From the NCBI GenBank assembly GCA_029215795.1, contig JARDYH010000003.1:263781562-263845561 (forward strand): DNA of 64,000 nt, given 5' to 3'. The position numbers and the translations under genes were made by a program. The notes under the pieces are model-generated. The model did not search any database. It had not been told where the DNA came from and saw only the letters and a program-made list of their open reading frames with translations. Origin of the DNA: Anniella stebbinsi (taxonomy: Eukaryota; Chordata; Lepidosauria; Squamata; Anniellidae). Below are positions 53,767-63,789 of the stretch, piece by piece (position 1 is the first letter of the stretch; every line of letters begins with the position of its first letter).

Positions 53767-53767
53767 T
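52779..53767 (+). pseudogene. L2-clade LINE 3' part, second subfamily
   Basis: An open frame of about 245 codons starts inside the palm region (KLNPDKTEVLLVTRRADQG). It runs through LDYCNALFVGLPLKSARKLQ, RLLTRAGYREYTTPLLKQL and HWLPVCFRAQFKVLVMTYKA to FLFRQAFGE. The catalytic box is upstream of the truncation and is lost. The 3'UTR ends in an (AAT)n run at 53727-53767. It differs clearly from the 18095 subfamily in sequence and tail. Confidence 0.88.
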
Positions 53768-54214
53768 TTATTGCACATCGGTAAAGGCTGAGAGAAGCAG
53801 AAAGTGTGTGTGTGGTGGTGGCGGTAATGGAAACAAAATAGGAAGGAGTGCAGAAATATCAGGTTCCCCAGATGGACACACCCACTTCCTCAGGCCCCAC
53901 CCCTTTCTCCTGGCTACTGATCATTGGATTCCCCCTGCCAGGTTTTGTGCAGTCCCCCCCCCTGTTCCGAACGGTTTAAATGCCTCTTTGAAGGCTTAGA
54001 GCCAAACAACATGTTATGCTCATTGCGTAGTGTGTAGCTGACTGTCACAAAGTATGAATGTAACATACGTTGTTGATAAGGATTCACTGCATTTCCTAGA
54101 CTGCTATTCAGAATAATCTGCGTATGCTAACTGTAAGTATAGAGTCATTAGCTATGTGTTATAAGCTAGGTTTAGGTGCAAAAACGTGTTTTTGGAACTG
54201 GGGCAAAGAAGCTT

Positions 54215-54462
54215 GCCAGAGCTTATTTATTTATTTATGTATTTATTGCATTTATATCCCAAAGAACCCAAGGCGGTATACATAACCCCCCTCCTCTCCA
54301 CTTTATCCTCACAACAACAATCCTGTGAGGCAGGTTGGGCTGAGAGTCTGTAACTGGCCCAAAGCCACCCACTCACTAGCTTCCATAGCTGGGTGGGGAC
54401 TAGGACTCAGATCTCCTGACCTCCAGTCCAACACTCTAACCACTACACCACACTGTCCTACA
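54215..54462 (-). repeat. tRNA-headed SINE (TGTAGTGGTTAGAG type), inverted
   Basis: TTTATTTATTTATGTATTTA tail, AACAACAATCCTGTGAGGCA body, and the head ACTCTAACCACTACACCACA. Nearly full length. Confidence 0.88.
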
Positions 54463-54654
54463 CCCAGGGGAGCTCTCAGGGGCCACATTCCAGTGGTGGG
54501 CAGGACCAAAGGCAAAAGGGGCATGGCTAAAAACACCAGCATATTTTAGTTCTTAGCGCCAGTAACTAAAGCCTTAGGAGAGACATTTTAAGCTTTTTGG
54601 ATGGGGGTGAGGGTGGGATGGCAAAAACCCCAGAAAACCACAAGGTGATTGGTA

Positions 54655-54740
54655 GCTAAAATAATCAAGGGGCTGGAGCATCTCCCCCATGAGGGAAGGT
54701 TACAACAGCTGGGATTGTTTAGCTTAGAAAAAGTCGAGTA
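54655..54740 (+). repeat. CR1 LINE fragment
   Basis: GGGGCTGGAGCATCTCCCCC, ATGAGGGAAGGTTACAACAG and GATTGTTTAGCTTAGAAAAA, as in the CR1 at 30040. Confidence 0.75.
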
Positions 54741-54929
54741 AGGGGAGTTGAAGGAAAATGGTGGAACTGGAGTCCCCTTTCTAGTAGACGGTGACCCTCT
54801 GAATATACACTACTGAAAGAAGATATGAAGCAGGGGTGTTGAACCTTCGGCCTGTGTTCCAAATCTGCCCTACCTGGGGTCCCAGTCCAGCCTTCATACA
54901 ATAGATTTCTAAAAGGGCAGTATAATTTG

Positions 54930-55735
54930 GAAATTTAATTCTCAATTCCTTTCCTAATTATGCCTAACATGGAGTTTGCCTTGTTTTACAGTAGCTGCAC
55001 ACTGGGTTGACATTTTTAATGAGCTGTCCACCACAACCCCATGATCTCTTTCTTGGTCGGTCAGTGCTAGCTGAGATCCCATCAGGTTATACGTGAAATT
55101 GGGATGTTTTGCCCCAATGTGTATCGTTGTACATTTGCTTACATTGAACCACATTTGCCATTTAGATGCCCATTCTCCCAGTTTGGAGAGATCCTTTTGG
55201 AGCGCCTCACAATCCCTTTTTGTTTTAACCACCCTAAACACTTTGGTGTCATTGACAAACTTGGCTACTTCACTGCTCACTCCTAATGGCAGATTACTAA
55301 TGAACAAGTTGAAAAGCACTGATCCCAATACAGTTCCCTGTGGGATCTCACTATTTACATTCCTCTATTGCAAGAATTTACCATTTATTCCTACTCTCTG
55401 GTTTTTGTACTTTAACCAGTTACTGGTCCATAAGAGGACTTTTCCTCTTATTTCATGACTGCTAAGTTTGCTCAGGAGACTTTGTTGAGGGACTTTGTTG
55501 AAAGCATTTCGAAAGTCCGAGCAGACAATGTCCATCAGTTCAGCTCTGTCTACATTTTTATTGACACTCTCAAAGAACTCTAAAAAGTTTGTGAGACAGG
55601 ACTTGCCTTTGTGGAAGCCATGTTGATTGTTTTTCAGCAGGGCTTGTCCTTCTATAGGCTTACTAATTTTATCTTTAATAATGCTTTCAATCAATTTCAA
55701 CCATGACCAAAGTTTTATGTTATTGTCATACAAGT
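54930..55735 (-). pseudogene. CR1 LINE reverse transcriptase, broken, second subfamily
   Basis: On the minus strand, 55733 down to 55365 gives HGFHKGKSCLTNFLEFFESV and FRNAFNKVPQQSLLSKL. Next, 55328 down to 54954 gives GSVLFNLFISNLPLGVSSEV, then AKFVNDTKVFRVVKT (catalytic FADD changed to FVND) and ISKCTTIHIG-like sequence. These are consecutive CR1 palm blocks split by a frame change near 55340. The altered catalytic box and frame break mean no activity. Confidence 0.85.
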
Positions 55736-55854
55736 TTAAACAACTTAGGACTAAGGATATCCATCAGACTGCCTTCCCTTATATTTACCCAGTCAATCTT
55801 TAAGGTCATCAGAGGAGGCCTTGCAGGTCATTCCAAATGAATGGAATGTCACCA

Positions 55855-56156
55855 CATAATACTTTGATGTCAGTCCTTCTCGGTAGTGGCACCTACCCTC
55901 TGGAAAACTCTGCCCCGTGCAGTTCGGGAAGCAGAAAATGTGGCAAGTTTCAAATGCCTCCTTAAAACACACTTGTTCACTCAGGCTTTCCCTGGTTTAT
56001 AATAAAATTAATCATCCTGTTCCGACTTACTGCTGCTTTTATTGCTCTGTACTATTATTGTGATTGGAATTATTTTAAAGATTTTTTAGCATTGTATTTC
56101 AAATGTGATTTTATTATATTTAGCGGTATATACATATCAAAAATAAATAAATACAT
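55855..56156 (+). repeat. L2-type LINE C terminus and tail, diverged
   Basis: GTCCTTCTCGGTAGTGGCAC, CTCTGGAAAACTCTGCCC and the CCTTAAAACACACTTGTTCA end of the frame. The tail GGTATATACATATCAAAAAT is followed by AAATAAATAC. Confidence 0.75.
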
Positions 56157-56639
56157 AGTTACGTAGCTGTCAGAGTTGGACACATGGTTGCCATCTGATC
56201 TGAGTGAAGCCACAGGCATCTCTAGGCATGGCTGCTGCCATGATCCCATAGTCTCCTGAGTGAGGGATCTGTCCATTCCATTCCCCTAATGGAGGCTGCC
56301 TCATAGCAGGGAGAAGGGGGCAGCTGTGTACCTGTCCCTTGGCCTTCTCCTTCCTGGCTTCATACTGTTTTGAGTGCAAAATGATGTGCTGGTTAGAGAA
56401 GCCTGCCACCTAATGATTGAAGATGGTATTACATGCTTCAAATACATGCACACATTAACATTAATTAAACAGTAATGAATGCATTGAAAAGACCAAACAA
56501 CTCCAAGGTGCACATTATTGGGGTCCCCTTAGTATGCATGCCACGTTTCAGGTGTTTAGGTTTCACAGATGTGGCAATATGGTGTTGGCTGACAGACAGA
56601 CAGACACTCACTCTCTCACACACATCCTCTTATTATTAT

Positions 56640-57012
56640 AGATATTCCACCATCAGCATCCATCGCATGTTCCAGTCTATAAGAGGCCAATGCCTCCCAA
56701 GGCAGTTTGCTGAACAGCTCTTACTGTCAGGAACTTTCTCCTAATATTTAGCCAAAATTTGGTTCCCTACAACTTCCACCCATTGGCTCTAGCCTTGCCC
56801 TCTTCCCCTTCTCCATGAGAGCCTTTCAGATACTTGAAGAGCATGATCACATTTCCCTTTAATCTTCTCTTCTCTGGATTAAATATACCTCATATTTTCA
56901 ACAGTTTCCCATCAGACTTGGTTTAGACCGCACTATGATGATCACCCTCCTCTAGACACATTGTAATTGATCGATGTCCTTCCTAAAATGTGGCACCCAG
57001 AGCTGGACACTG
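56640..57012 (-). repeat. CR1 LINE C terminus and 3' end, inverted
   Basis: CTGTCAGGAACTTTCTCCTA, AATATTTAGCCAAAATTTGG, CTTCAGAT-like and CAGAGCTGGACACTGTACTA. A third CR1 subfamily, antisense and broken. Confidence 0.75.
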
Positions 57013-57785
57013 TACTACAGATCCTTTGCACCCTTTGGTGAACATAATAGTACTGGAGCACTACTCAGACCATTAATTAACGTGGTTTACAAAGCCACCA
57101 CCACCACCATCATAGAGTACGCTGGACTGGTTCATGTGAGAATATTGTTGATGCTTGTTTAGATGCTGAAGGCAATGCATTAAGACCTGATGGTACCTGA
57201 TCATTATCCAATCAGTTCCTGATGCAGTATCTGCGACATCAAAAAAATCTGCACATTACCCCTTTGTGTGCACGTATTTCAAATAAGTGATGATGCCCAA
57301 GTTACCATTTTGTTTCTATTTTCAGACGCTATTTTCAGTCAGACTGGGAGGATGGAGAATAATTTGTAAATGATCACCAGTGAGTACATTGTGTATGTGT
57401 GTGTGTGTGTGTGTGGAGGGATAGGAAGGGGAAGGAATTCATTTAGTTTGCATTTTAATGTGGACGTCCCTAATTTCCCACTTTCAAACCAATATGTGAA
57501 CTGAAACTCATTTATCCTTCAAAATTCGCGCTTCTCCACATTTCGCAATGGACTCGACACAAAATGTGTACAAAAACATATACCTGAGTGAAAATAACAT
57601 TCACAAATGCAGGATGTTAGGAAAATTGCCTGCAAAAATGTCTGTATTAGACAAAATCGCATTTCGTGAAACAGCCCAAAGGAAGGAAATTAGGAGGGCG
57701 AGCGTAGAAGACAGGAGAGAGAAACGCAGCTCTGGTGGAGAAAAGGAGAGGATGAAAGGGGGAAGAAGGAAGAGAAGGAAGAAGA
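57013..57785. other. No recognised gene; GT microsatellite
   Basis: A (TG)n run lies near 57390-57414, and A/G-rich DNA at 57700-57790. Nothing else recognised. Confidence 0.45.
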
Positions 57786-57787
57786 AG

Positions 57788-58213
57788 ACTCAGTACAGAC
57801 AACACGTTAGTCAATGCAATGTGAAAACTCCACTCAATGCTTGAGTTTTTTGGGGGTACTCCCCACCCTCTCTCCTCCCCCGGTCCTCCTGATGGTATCC
57901 CATCAGTCATCGCTGCAACCCCCCAATCCCGGTGGCTCTCCTGGCAAGAGCAGTGAAAGGCACTGCCTTCTTTCACCACTCTTGCCAGGGAACTCTGTAA
58001 CCAGTGGGAAAACTCCACGGAACCTGCCACACAACGGTTGTGCAGGAACTCTCCTCTGCACACCATGGATATTCTGCGTGGGGTGTTTTCCCAAAAACCT
58101 CCACCGTTGCATGGAGTTTTCCTGTCAAACAACACATTTCTCAATGGTGGTGTAAACACTCCACCGTAGAATTCTAAAACCACAGTTGAGAAATGTGTTG
58201 TCTGAACTGAGCC
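57788..58213. repeat. Non-autonomous DNA transposon with CTCAGTTCAGACAACAC ends, second copy
   Basis: Left ACTCAGTACAGACAACACGT, right ATGTGTTGTCTGAACTGAGCC. Internal blocks (GGGGGTACTCCCCAC, TGCCAGGGAACTCTG, GGTTGTGCAGGAACTCTC) are colinear with 5164-5672, which carries an extra ~80 bp. A GA-rich run follows at 58213-58260. Confidence 0.82.
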
Positions 58214-58431
58214 AGAGAGAGAGAGAGGGAGAGGGAGAGGGAGAGGGAGAACGAGTGAGCGAGCAAGCCTTCTGTGGTGAGACAGCAATGGTGTTGCCTT
58301 GCTTCTTTGCAAGTCTCCCAACCAAGTGGGCATTGGAGGCAAACCACACTGCCATTCTCACTAAACCCAGCCTTTGCCTTTCTATCAAAGGAGCTACATG
58401 AACATTTTCAGTTAACAACTCCAGAAAGCTG

Positions 58432-59005
58432 CCGGCTTATTTATTTATTGCATTTATATCCCATCTTTTTTCCTCCAAGGAATCTAAGGTAGGGAGACCA
58501 GATAAAATCCAGGTCAGGGCTCATGTAACTTTAACAGTTGTAGAGAAAAGGGAATTTCAGCCAATGTCATTTGTATGCAATTAATTCCTGGTGAAATTCC
58601 CTCTTCATCACAACTGTTAAAGTTGCAGGGGCCCTGGCTTCTTTTGTATATGGTCATTCTAGTATAGTGTCTGCAACTTTAACTGTTGTGATGAAGATGG
58701 AATTTCACTAGGAACTAATTGCATACAAATGACACTGGCTGAAATTCCCTTTTCTCTACAACTGTTAAAGTTACATGAGCCCTGACCTGGATTTTATCTG
58801 GTCAGCCTAATCTACGGTGGCGTACATAATCCTCCTCCTTCTCCTTCTCTTCCTCCTCCTCTCTATTTTCACAACAACAACCCTGTGTGATAGGTTTGGC
58901 TGAGAGTCTGTGACTGGCCCAATGTCACCCAGTCTGCTACCTTAGCCGAGTGGGGACTAGAACCTGAATCTCCCAACTCCCAGTCCAGTACTCTAACCAG
59001 AATTG
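58432..59005 (-). repeat. tRNA-headed SINE, inverted, split by a hairpin hAT element
   Basis: Tail and first body block (TTTATTTATTGCATTTATAT, TTTCCTCCAAGGAATCTAAG) lie before 58490. GGTGGCGTACATAATCC resumes at 58816 and the head ACTCTAACCAGAATTGGC is at about 58990. The target site reads ATCTAAGG. Confidence 0.85.
58490..58809. mobile_element. Hairpin hAT-like element with 8-bp target duplication
   Basis: 320 bp from TAGGGAGACCAGATAAAATC to GATTTTATCTGGTCAGCCTA. ATCTAAGG (58482-58489) and ATCTACGG (58810-58817) flank it. Belongs to the AAAATCCAGGTCAGGGCTCA subfamily. Central marker TATATGGTCATTCTAGTATA. Confidence 0.9.
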
Positions 59006-59801
59006 GCTATCAATGAGAGTAGAAGGAAAATGGGGTGTTGAACCTTCAGGCTGTGTTCATGGGATCCCAATCCAGCCCTCCAGTTTTTCCCAGATGGCTC
59101 TGCCCTTTCTCCTGGCTCTTGACTGCCAATCACCCTGTGGTTTTCTGGATTTCTTTTTTTTTTTTACCATCCCCTGTATTCAAAAAGCCTGAAATGCCTC
59201 CCCCAAGGCTAAGTTACTGGCACCAAGAACTTTAAACTAAAATATGCTGGGTTTCTTTGTATTTCTGGCCACACCCCTTTTGCCTTTGGCCCCACCCTCC
59301 ACTGGAATGTGGGCCCTGAGAGATTCTCTGAAATTGAATTCAGCGCCTCAGCTAAAAGACGATCAACACCTCTGAAGTAGAGGTTCCAGAGTATTTGTGG
59401 AATGAGGGGCATAGAAATGGAACTTGTGGGAATGGGACGAAGGAGGAGCTCTCTCCACCAATAAGAGCTTCTCTTAATAGGGGAGAGACCTTCACCTGTT
59501 CAGCTTACATGTACCCAGTGAAGTAACTGGAGATTGCCAACTTACCTGTCCCCAGATAAATGACTGGAAGACCCTGTAGGTAAAAGTGGTGCTAAACTTA
59601 CCTTGGTGTCTACATCCTTATGGAACCAATGGAAGGAGAAGGGTATAAGGCATAGTATCCAGTGTTATGTAGAGTAGACCCAATGAAATGAATGTAACTT
59701 CAGTTAGTCAAGACTTAATTGTCCCATTCATTTATCTGGTCAGCCTACTCTGAGTGCATGAACAAGAGCCAGGACGCATGATCCTGCTAGAGGGGTTAAG
59801 T

Positions 59802-60121
59802 TAGGATGACCAGATGAAATCCAGGTCAGGGCTCATGTAACTTTAACAGTTGTAGAGAAAAGGGAATTTCAGCCAGAGTCATTTGTATGCAATTAGTTCC
59901 TGGAGAAATTCCCTCTTCATCACAACAGTTAAAGTTGCAGGCACTATACTAGAGTGACCATATACAAAAGAAGGCAGGGCCCCTGCACCTTTAACTGTTG
60001 TGATGAAGAGGGAAGATCACCAGTAACAAATTGCATACAAATGACATTGGTTGACATTCCCTTTTCTCTACAACTGTTAAAGTTACATGAGCCCTGACCT
60101 GGATTTTATCTGGTCACCCTA
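59802..60121. mobile_element. Hairpin hAT-like element, reference copy
   Basis: 320 bp from TAGGATGACCAGATGAAATC to GATTTTATCTGGTCACCCTA. GGTTAAGT is exact on both sides (59794-59801 and 60122-60129). Two ~140-150 bp arms are inverted copies of each other. Within one arm, AACTTTAACAGTTGTAGAG..GGGAATTTCA is in turn roughly mirrored by TGAAATTCCCTCTTCATCAC..AACAGTTAAAG. Only the ~45 bp centre (GCACTATACTAGAGTGACCA and AAGGCAGGGCCCC) is asymmetric and gives orientation. No frame; presumably moved by a hAT transposase in trans. Confidence 0.92.
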
Positions 60122-60185
60122 GGTTAAGTGATATCCTGCTCCTCTTGAGACGTGCGTGGGTGCATGGGTGCATTTGGAGACTATG

Positions 60186-60417
60186 GCCTCATCCACACCA
60201 AGCAGGATATTGCACTATGAAAGTGGTATGAAAGTGGTATATAAGAGGCAGGAGCCACACTAATGCTTTATAGCGGTATTGAAATGCACTGACAAGTGTT
60301 GGGGCCCATTGACACATACTATATACCGATTTCATACCACTATATCCTGCTTGGTGTGACTTCTGCCTTTTATTTACCGCTTTCATAGTGCAATACACTG
60401 CTTGGTGAAGATGAGGC
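60186..60417. mobile_element. Palindromic DNA element with CTATG target duplication
   Basis: GCCTCATCCACACCAAGCAG on the left is matched by CTGCTTGGTGAAGATGAGGC on the right. GCACTATGAAAGTGGTAT is mirrored inside. CTATG lies outside both ends (60181-60185 and 60418-60422). 232 bp, no coding capacity. Confidence 0.82.
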
Positions 60418-60686
60418 CTATGACTGTCAGGCTATAATCATTGTAAATTGTAAAAGTGAGTGCCTCTGATCAATTACATGTGAGGAGGTGTGTGATGCAC
60501 AGGCCCCTGCTCAGCACACACCTCAAGCTTGCCTGCGACTTTTGCCATCACCTTCCTCTCCCCTTTTCCACTCCCCCCAGACCCTAAAACATATCTAGGG
60601 TGAAAAACGGGGGAGGTGCCGGCGGCAGCAAATACAGCAGCAGGGGACTCATGTTCCTTGGCCTCTGAGGACATCATGGGTATATG

Positions 60687-61006
60687 TAGGCTGACCCTAT
60701 GAAAAGGAGGACAGGGCTCATGTAACTTTAACAGTTGTAGAGAAAAGGGAATTTCAGCCAGTGTCATTTGTATGCAATTAGTTCCTGGTGAAATTCCCTC
60801 TTCATCACAACAGTTAAAGGTGCAGGGGCCCTGCCTTCTGTTGTATATGGTCACTCTAGTATAGTGCCTGCAACTTTAACTGTTGTGATGAAGAGGGAAT
60901 TTCAGCAGGAACTAATTGCATACAAAGGACCCTGGCTGAAATTCCCTTTTCTCTACAACTGTTAAAGTTACATGAGCCCTGTCCTCCTTTTCATATGGTC
61001 AGCCTA
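60687..61006. mobile_element. Hairpin hAT-like element with near-exact 8-bp target duplication
   Basis: 320 bp from TAGGCTGACCCTATGAAAAG to CTTTTCATATGGTCAGCCTA, flanked by GGTATATG (60679-60686) and TGTATATG (61007-61014). Its termini are of the 51813 type, while its arms match the 59802 type. Confidence 0.9.
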
Positions 61007-61928
61007 TGTATATGTCCCAGCATGTCCTTGGTGGAAATGGACATGATTAGCGCCACATTCCTGCCTTCCACGCTGCAACACACTGTGCCCCCTTTGGTGG
61101 GAATGTTTCAGTCCTTCGATGAGTGCCTTGGCTGCCTACCTTTTCTTATGCCCCAGGTAAGTTTTAAGGGTCTTGTGGGTCAAAGGAAGGAAGGAAGGAA
61201 GGAGAAGGCAGTGGTGAAGGAGATGGTGGGTTTCGCATGGGCTCCCTTGGAGCCCACGCAAAACATAGATGCTTCCCTTGTGCTCATTGGGAGCGCCTGC
61301 AGAGGATAGAGCCTCTTTCGGAGCGAACACAGGAATGCTTCTGCAACCTTCATCCCTGTTGCTTTCTCAGCCAACTTCACACATTTGTTGTAATGTGCTG
61401 TTGTCTGTGCAAGTTCATGCCAGAAAATAACATCATTCAGTCTCTAACGTAATAATTTAATTTTCTTCTTTGGAACCGTGTTCCTGGCTGTGCGGGTGTC
61501 AGTCAGCTGTGTTGCAAGCTGTTTCTGAATGTGGGTGGAATAACTGAACTGGGGCATGTTAGTCAGCATCTTGAAAATGTGGTTACTGTCAGGCAGGAAA
61601 TGATGTATGGCTTCCACAGGGCGTGTTGGCATATCCAAGGAATGCTGGAAATGCGGCAGTCTGAAAAGTGAGAGAAGATTTTAGATCTACGAGGGATGTC
61701 GGTATTTGTTTCCTTTTGAGAGGTAGAATGGGCTCTTGTGATGTCTTGATTTTGATTCTCAAAGAAAACATCTATTGCATGTTAAATCAAACAGAAAGTT
61801 GGACCAAGGAACATCTATTTGGGCCTAGGAACTTAGGGCCAAACTAGATCCCGATGTATTCCTAGGTAGTTTTGGCAGTTGACTTACACTGGGAAAACAG
61901 TGCAGGGGAGAAGGGTGATCAGGAACAT

Positions 61929-62055
61929 GGGTAGTATCCAATGCTAGTCCTACGTAGAGTAGACTTATCAAAATGAATGGGACTTATTAGTCATGACTAA
62001 CTGAAGTCACACTCATTTCAATGGGTCTACTGTATGTAGGACTAACATAGTCCCA
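61929..62055. repeat. Palindromic repeat (GGGTAAAATCCA family)
   Basis: GGGTAGTATCCAATGCTAGT on the left against ATGTAGGACTAACATAGTCCC on the right. The inner AAAATGAATGGGACTTA is mirrored around TTAGTCATGACTAA. A half copy lies at about 59660-59740. Confidence 0.8.
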
Positions 62056-62159
62056 ATCCAAATGAACTCTCTCAGCTATTTAAAAAGAAATTTCAAGGGA
62101 TAGGGCATTTGACCACAGGCCAAGTCATATATGGCATATATCTGAGAGACTGCCTTCTT

Positions 62160-62566
62160 CCATATAGGCTGCCCCAGGGTTTAGTTCCAAGGGGGAGGGC
62201 TTGCTGTCCATATCATGGTCTACTGAAGCTCGTCTGGCCAAGATGCAGAGGACGGCCTTCTCAGTTGTGGCACCCACCATGTGGAATGTTCTTCCTATTG
62301 AGATCAAGCGGACTCCTAGTTTGGAGGGTTTCTGCTGACAAAAGATACACTTGTTTGCCCAGGCATTTCCCTGACTGCTAATATTGTCAGATGTCCCTAG
62401 TTATTTTAATAGAGTTTCAGTTATTTTTTTTTACCATTGTTTTATCATTTGAAATGGGTTTTATTGTATTTTATAATTATATTATAAACTGCTTTGGGAT
62501 TTATTTATTTTAAAAAATGAAAAATGGTACAGATTTTTAAATAATTAATTAAATAAATAAATAAGA
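62160..62566 (+). repeat. L2-type LINE C terminus and tail, diverged
   Basis: CTCGTCTGGCCAAGATGCAG, CTTCTCAGTTGTGGCACCCA and ATGTGGAATGTTCTTCC encode the degraded ERAFSVVAPxLWN block. The tail has AAACTGCTTTGGGATTTATT and (AAATA)n. Broken. Confidence 0.75.
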
Positions 62567-63245
62567 GGCTGACTTATCCTGAGTCAGGACTAGGGCTGTT
62601 GAAGAATTCTGTTTTGACGGTGGAGTTCAATGAGTTTTCCTAGGCTCCCTCCACTGACTCAGTTCCAGTTCCTGCTGTGGCACCCAACTCGATTTGCAGT
62701 GAGTTTGGCCAGTTTTTTAAAAAGCTTCTGAGCAAATTACAGTCAAATTTGTGCCAATCACACCAATTGGTGTAATTTTGGAAATTTGGCCAGAATTCGC
62801 AGTAATTCAGCTGTAATTTGCACAAATTGCTCAGAATTTTGCACAAATTGCTCAGAATTGTGCACAAATTGCCCAGAACTTTGCACAAATTGCAGAACCT
62901 TCCAAAAATGTGCAAAAAATTCCTGGAGTTTGGGGAATAGCCTGCAGTTCTGCTTGAAGAAACAAAGTGAGTTCCGTATGCTGCAGAACTGTCGTGCCAA
63001 AGAAGATCTGGATTTCCCAGTGACGGATATCTCGAGTCAGGACCTTCGGTCATCTAGCTCAGTATAATCTATTCTGATTTGCAGTGGCTCCCTGGGATCT
63101 CAGACGGGGCCCTTTCCCAGCCCTGCTACGTGAGACCTTTTCAACTGGGGATTCTGGGGTTGAACCTGGAACCTTCCCCATGCCAGGCACTGAGCTACAC
63201 AGCCCCTCCCCAAATGACACTTTGTTCCATTGACTTGCTTTCTTA
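62567..63245 (-). repeat. tRNA-headed SINE (CATGCAGAAGGT type), inverted, with an inserted element
   Basis: The SINE 3' end (GACTTATCCTGAGTCAGGAC) lies at 62571-62590. GAGTCAGGAC is repeated at 63035-63044, followed by the rest of the SINE (TCATCTAGCTCAGTATAATC, GGGGTTGAACCTGGAACC). The inserted ~444 bp begins TAGGGCTGTTGAAG and contains a 21-bp tandem repeat. The 10-bp direct repeat is consistent with a target duplication. Confidence 0.7.
62816..62905 (+). repeat. Minisatellite of ~21 bp units
   Basis: TTTGCACAAATTGCTCAGAA and close variants occur four times in a row. A cysteine-rich frame on the plus strand (repeating CTNCSE) is a by-product. Confidence 0.85.
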
Positions 63246-63359
63246 TACAACTTGATACCCTTCCCCTTACAAGTGAAGCTCTGTGCAAAGTTTACCATGC
63301 TTTGATTAAAATTTGGTAGGATTGCCTTGCTACGGAGCCAATAAGAATCGCTTAGGGAG

Positions 63360-63781
63360 CAGGGTGTCCAACTGTCAGGATTCCCCTGGATTTGTCCTGG
63401 TTTTTTTTTCTATTCTGGGTATCAGGGGCAGATTTTTTGTAATTTTCTATAATGTCCTGGAATGACACGCTTTGCCCTTTAAGGCCGCCATTAGCATGGC
63501 AGGGTGAATGACGTGCTTTTTGGAGGTGCATCATTCCACACCACTGCTCCAATGGGGGCCTTAAAGGGGAAAGCATGTCATTCCCGGACATTATAGAAAG
63601 GGCCTTGATTGGAGCAGTGGAGGCGAGGGGGGAATGACACATTTTCCCTTCCTCTGCTCCAATTGGGGCCTTTAAGGTGGCAAGGAGTAATGACACGCTT
63701 TCCAGAGGCTCTGGAAATCCGCTTTCCCGCCCCCCCCGACTGGGTGTCCTCTTTTTTGGTTTCCCAAATATGGTCACCCTA
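63360..63781. mobile_element. hAT-like non-autonomous element, 422 bp, third TAGGGTG-ended family
   Basis: Starts CAGGGTGTCCAACTGTCAGG and ends CCAAATATGGTCACCCTA. TTAGGGAG (63352-63359) and TTAGGGAC (63782-63789) flank it, an 8-bp duplication with one change. Inside, GGAATGACACGCTTT-type segments and GCTCCAATGGGGGCCTTAAA occur in both orientations. No coding capacity. Confidence 0.82.
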
Positions 63782-63789
63782 TTAGGGAC

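Noticed and set aside
62758..63067. Cysteine-rich repeating frame and its minus-strand partner
   Set aside because: It is a by-product of a 21-bp minisatellite; a length divisible by three keeps any frame open.
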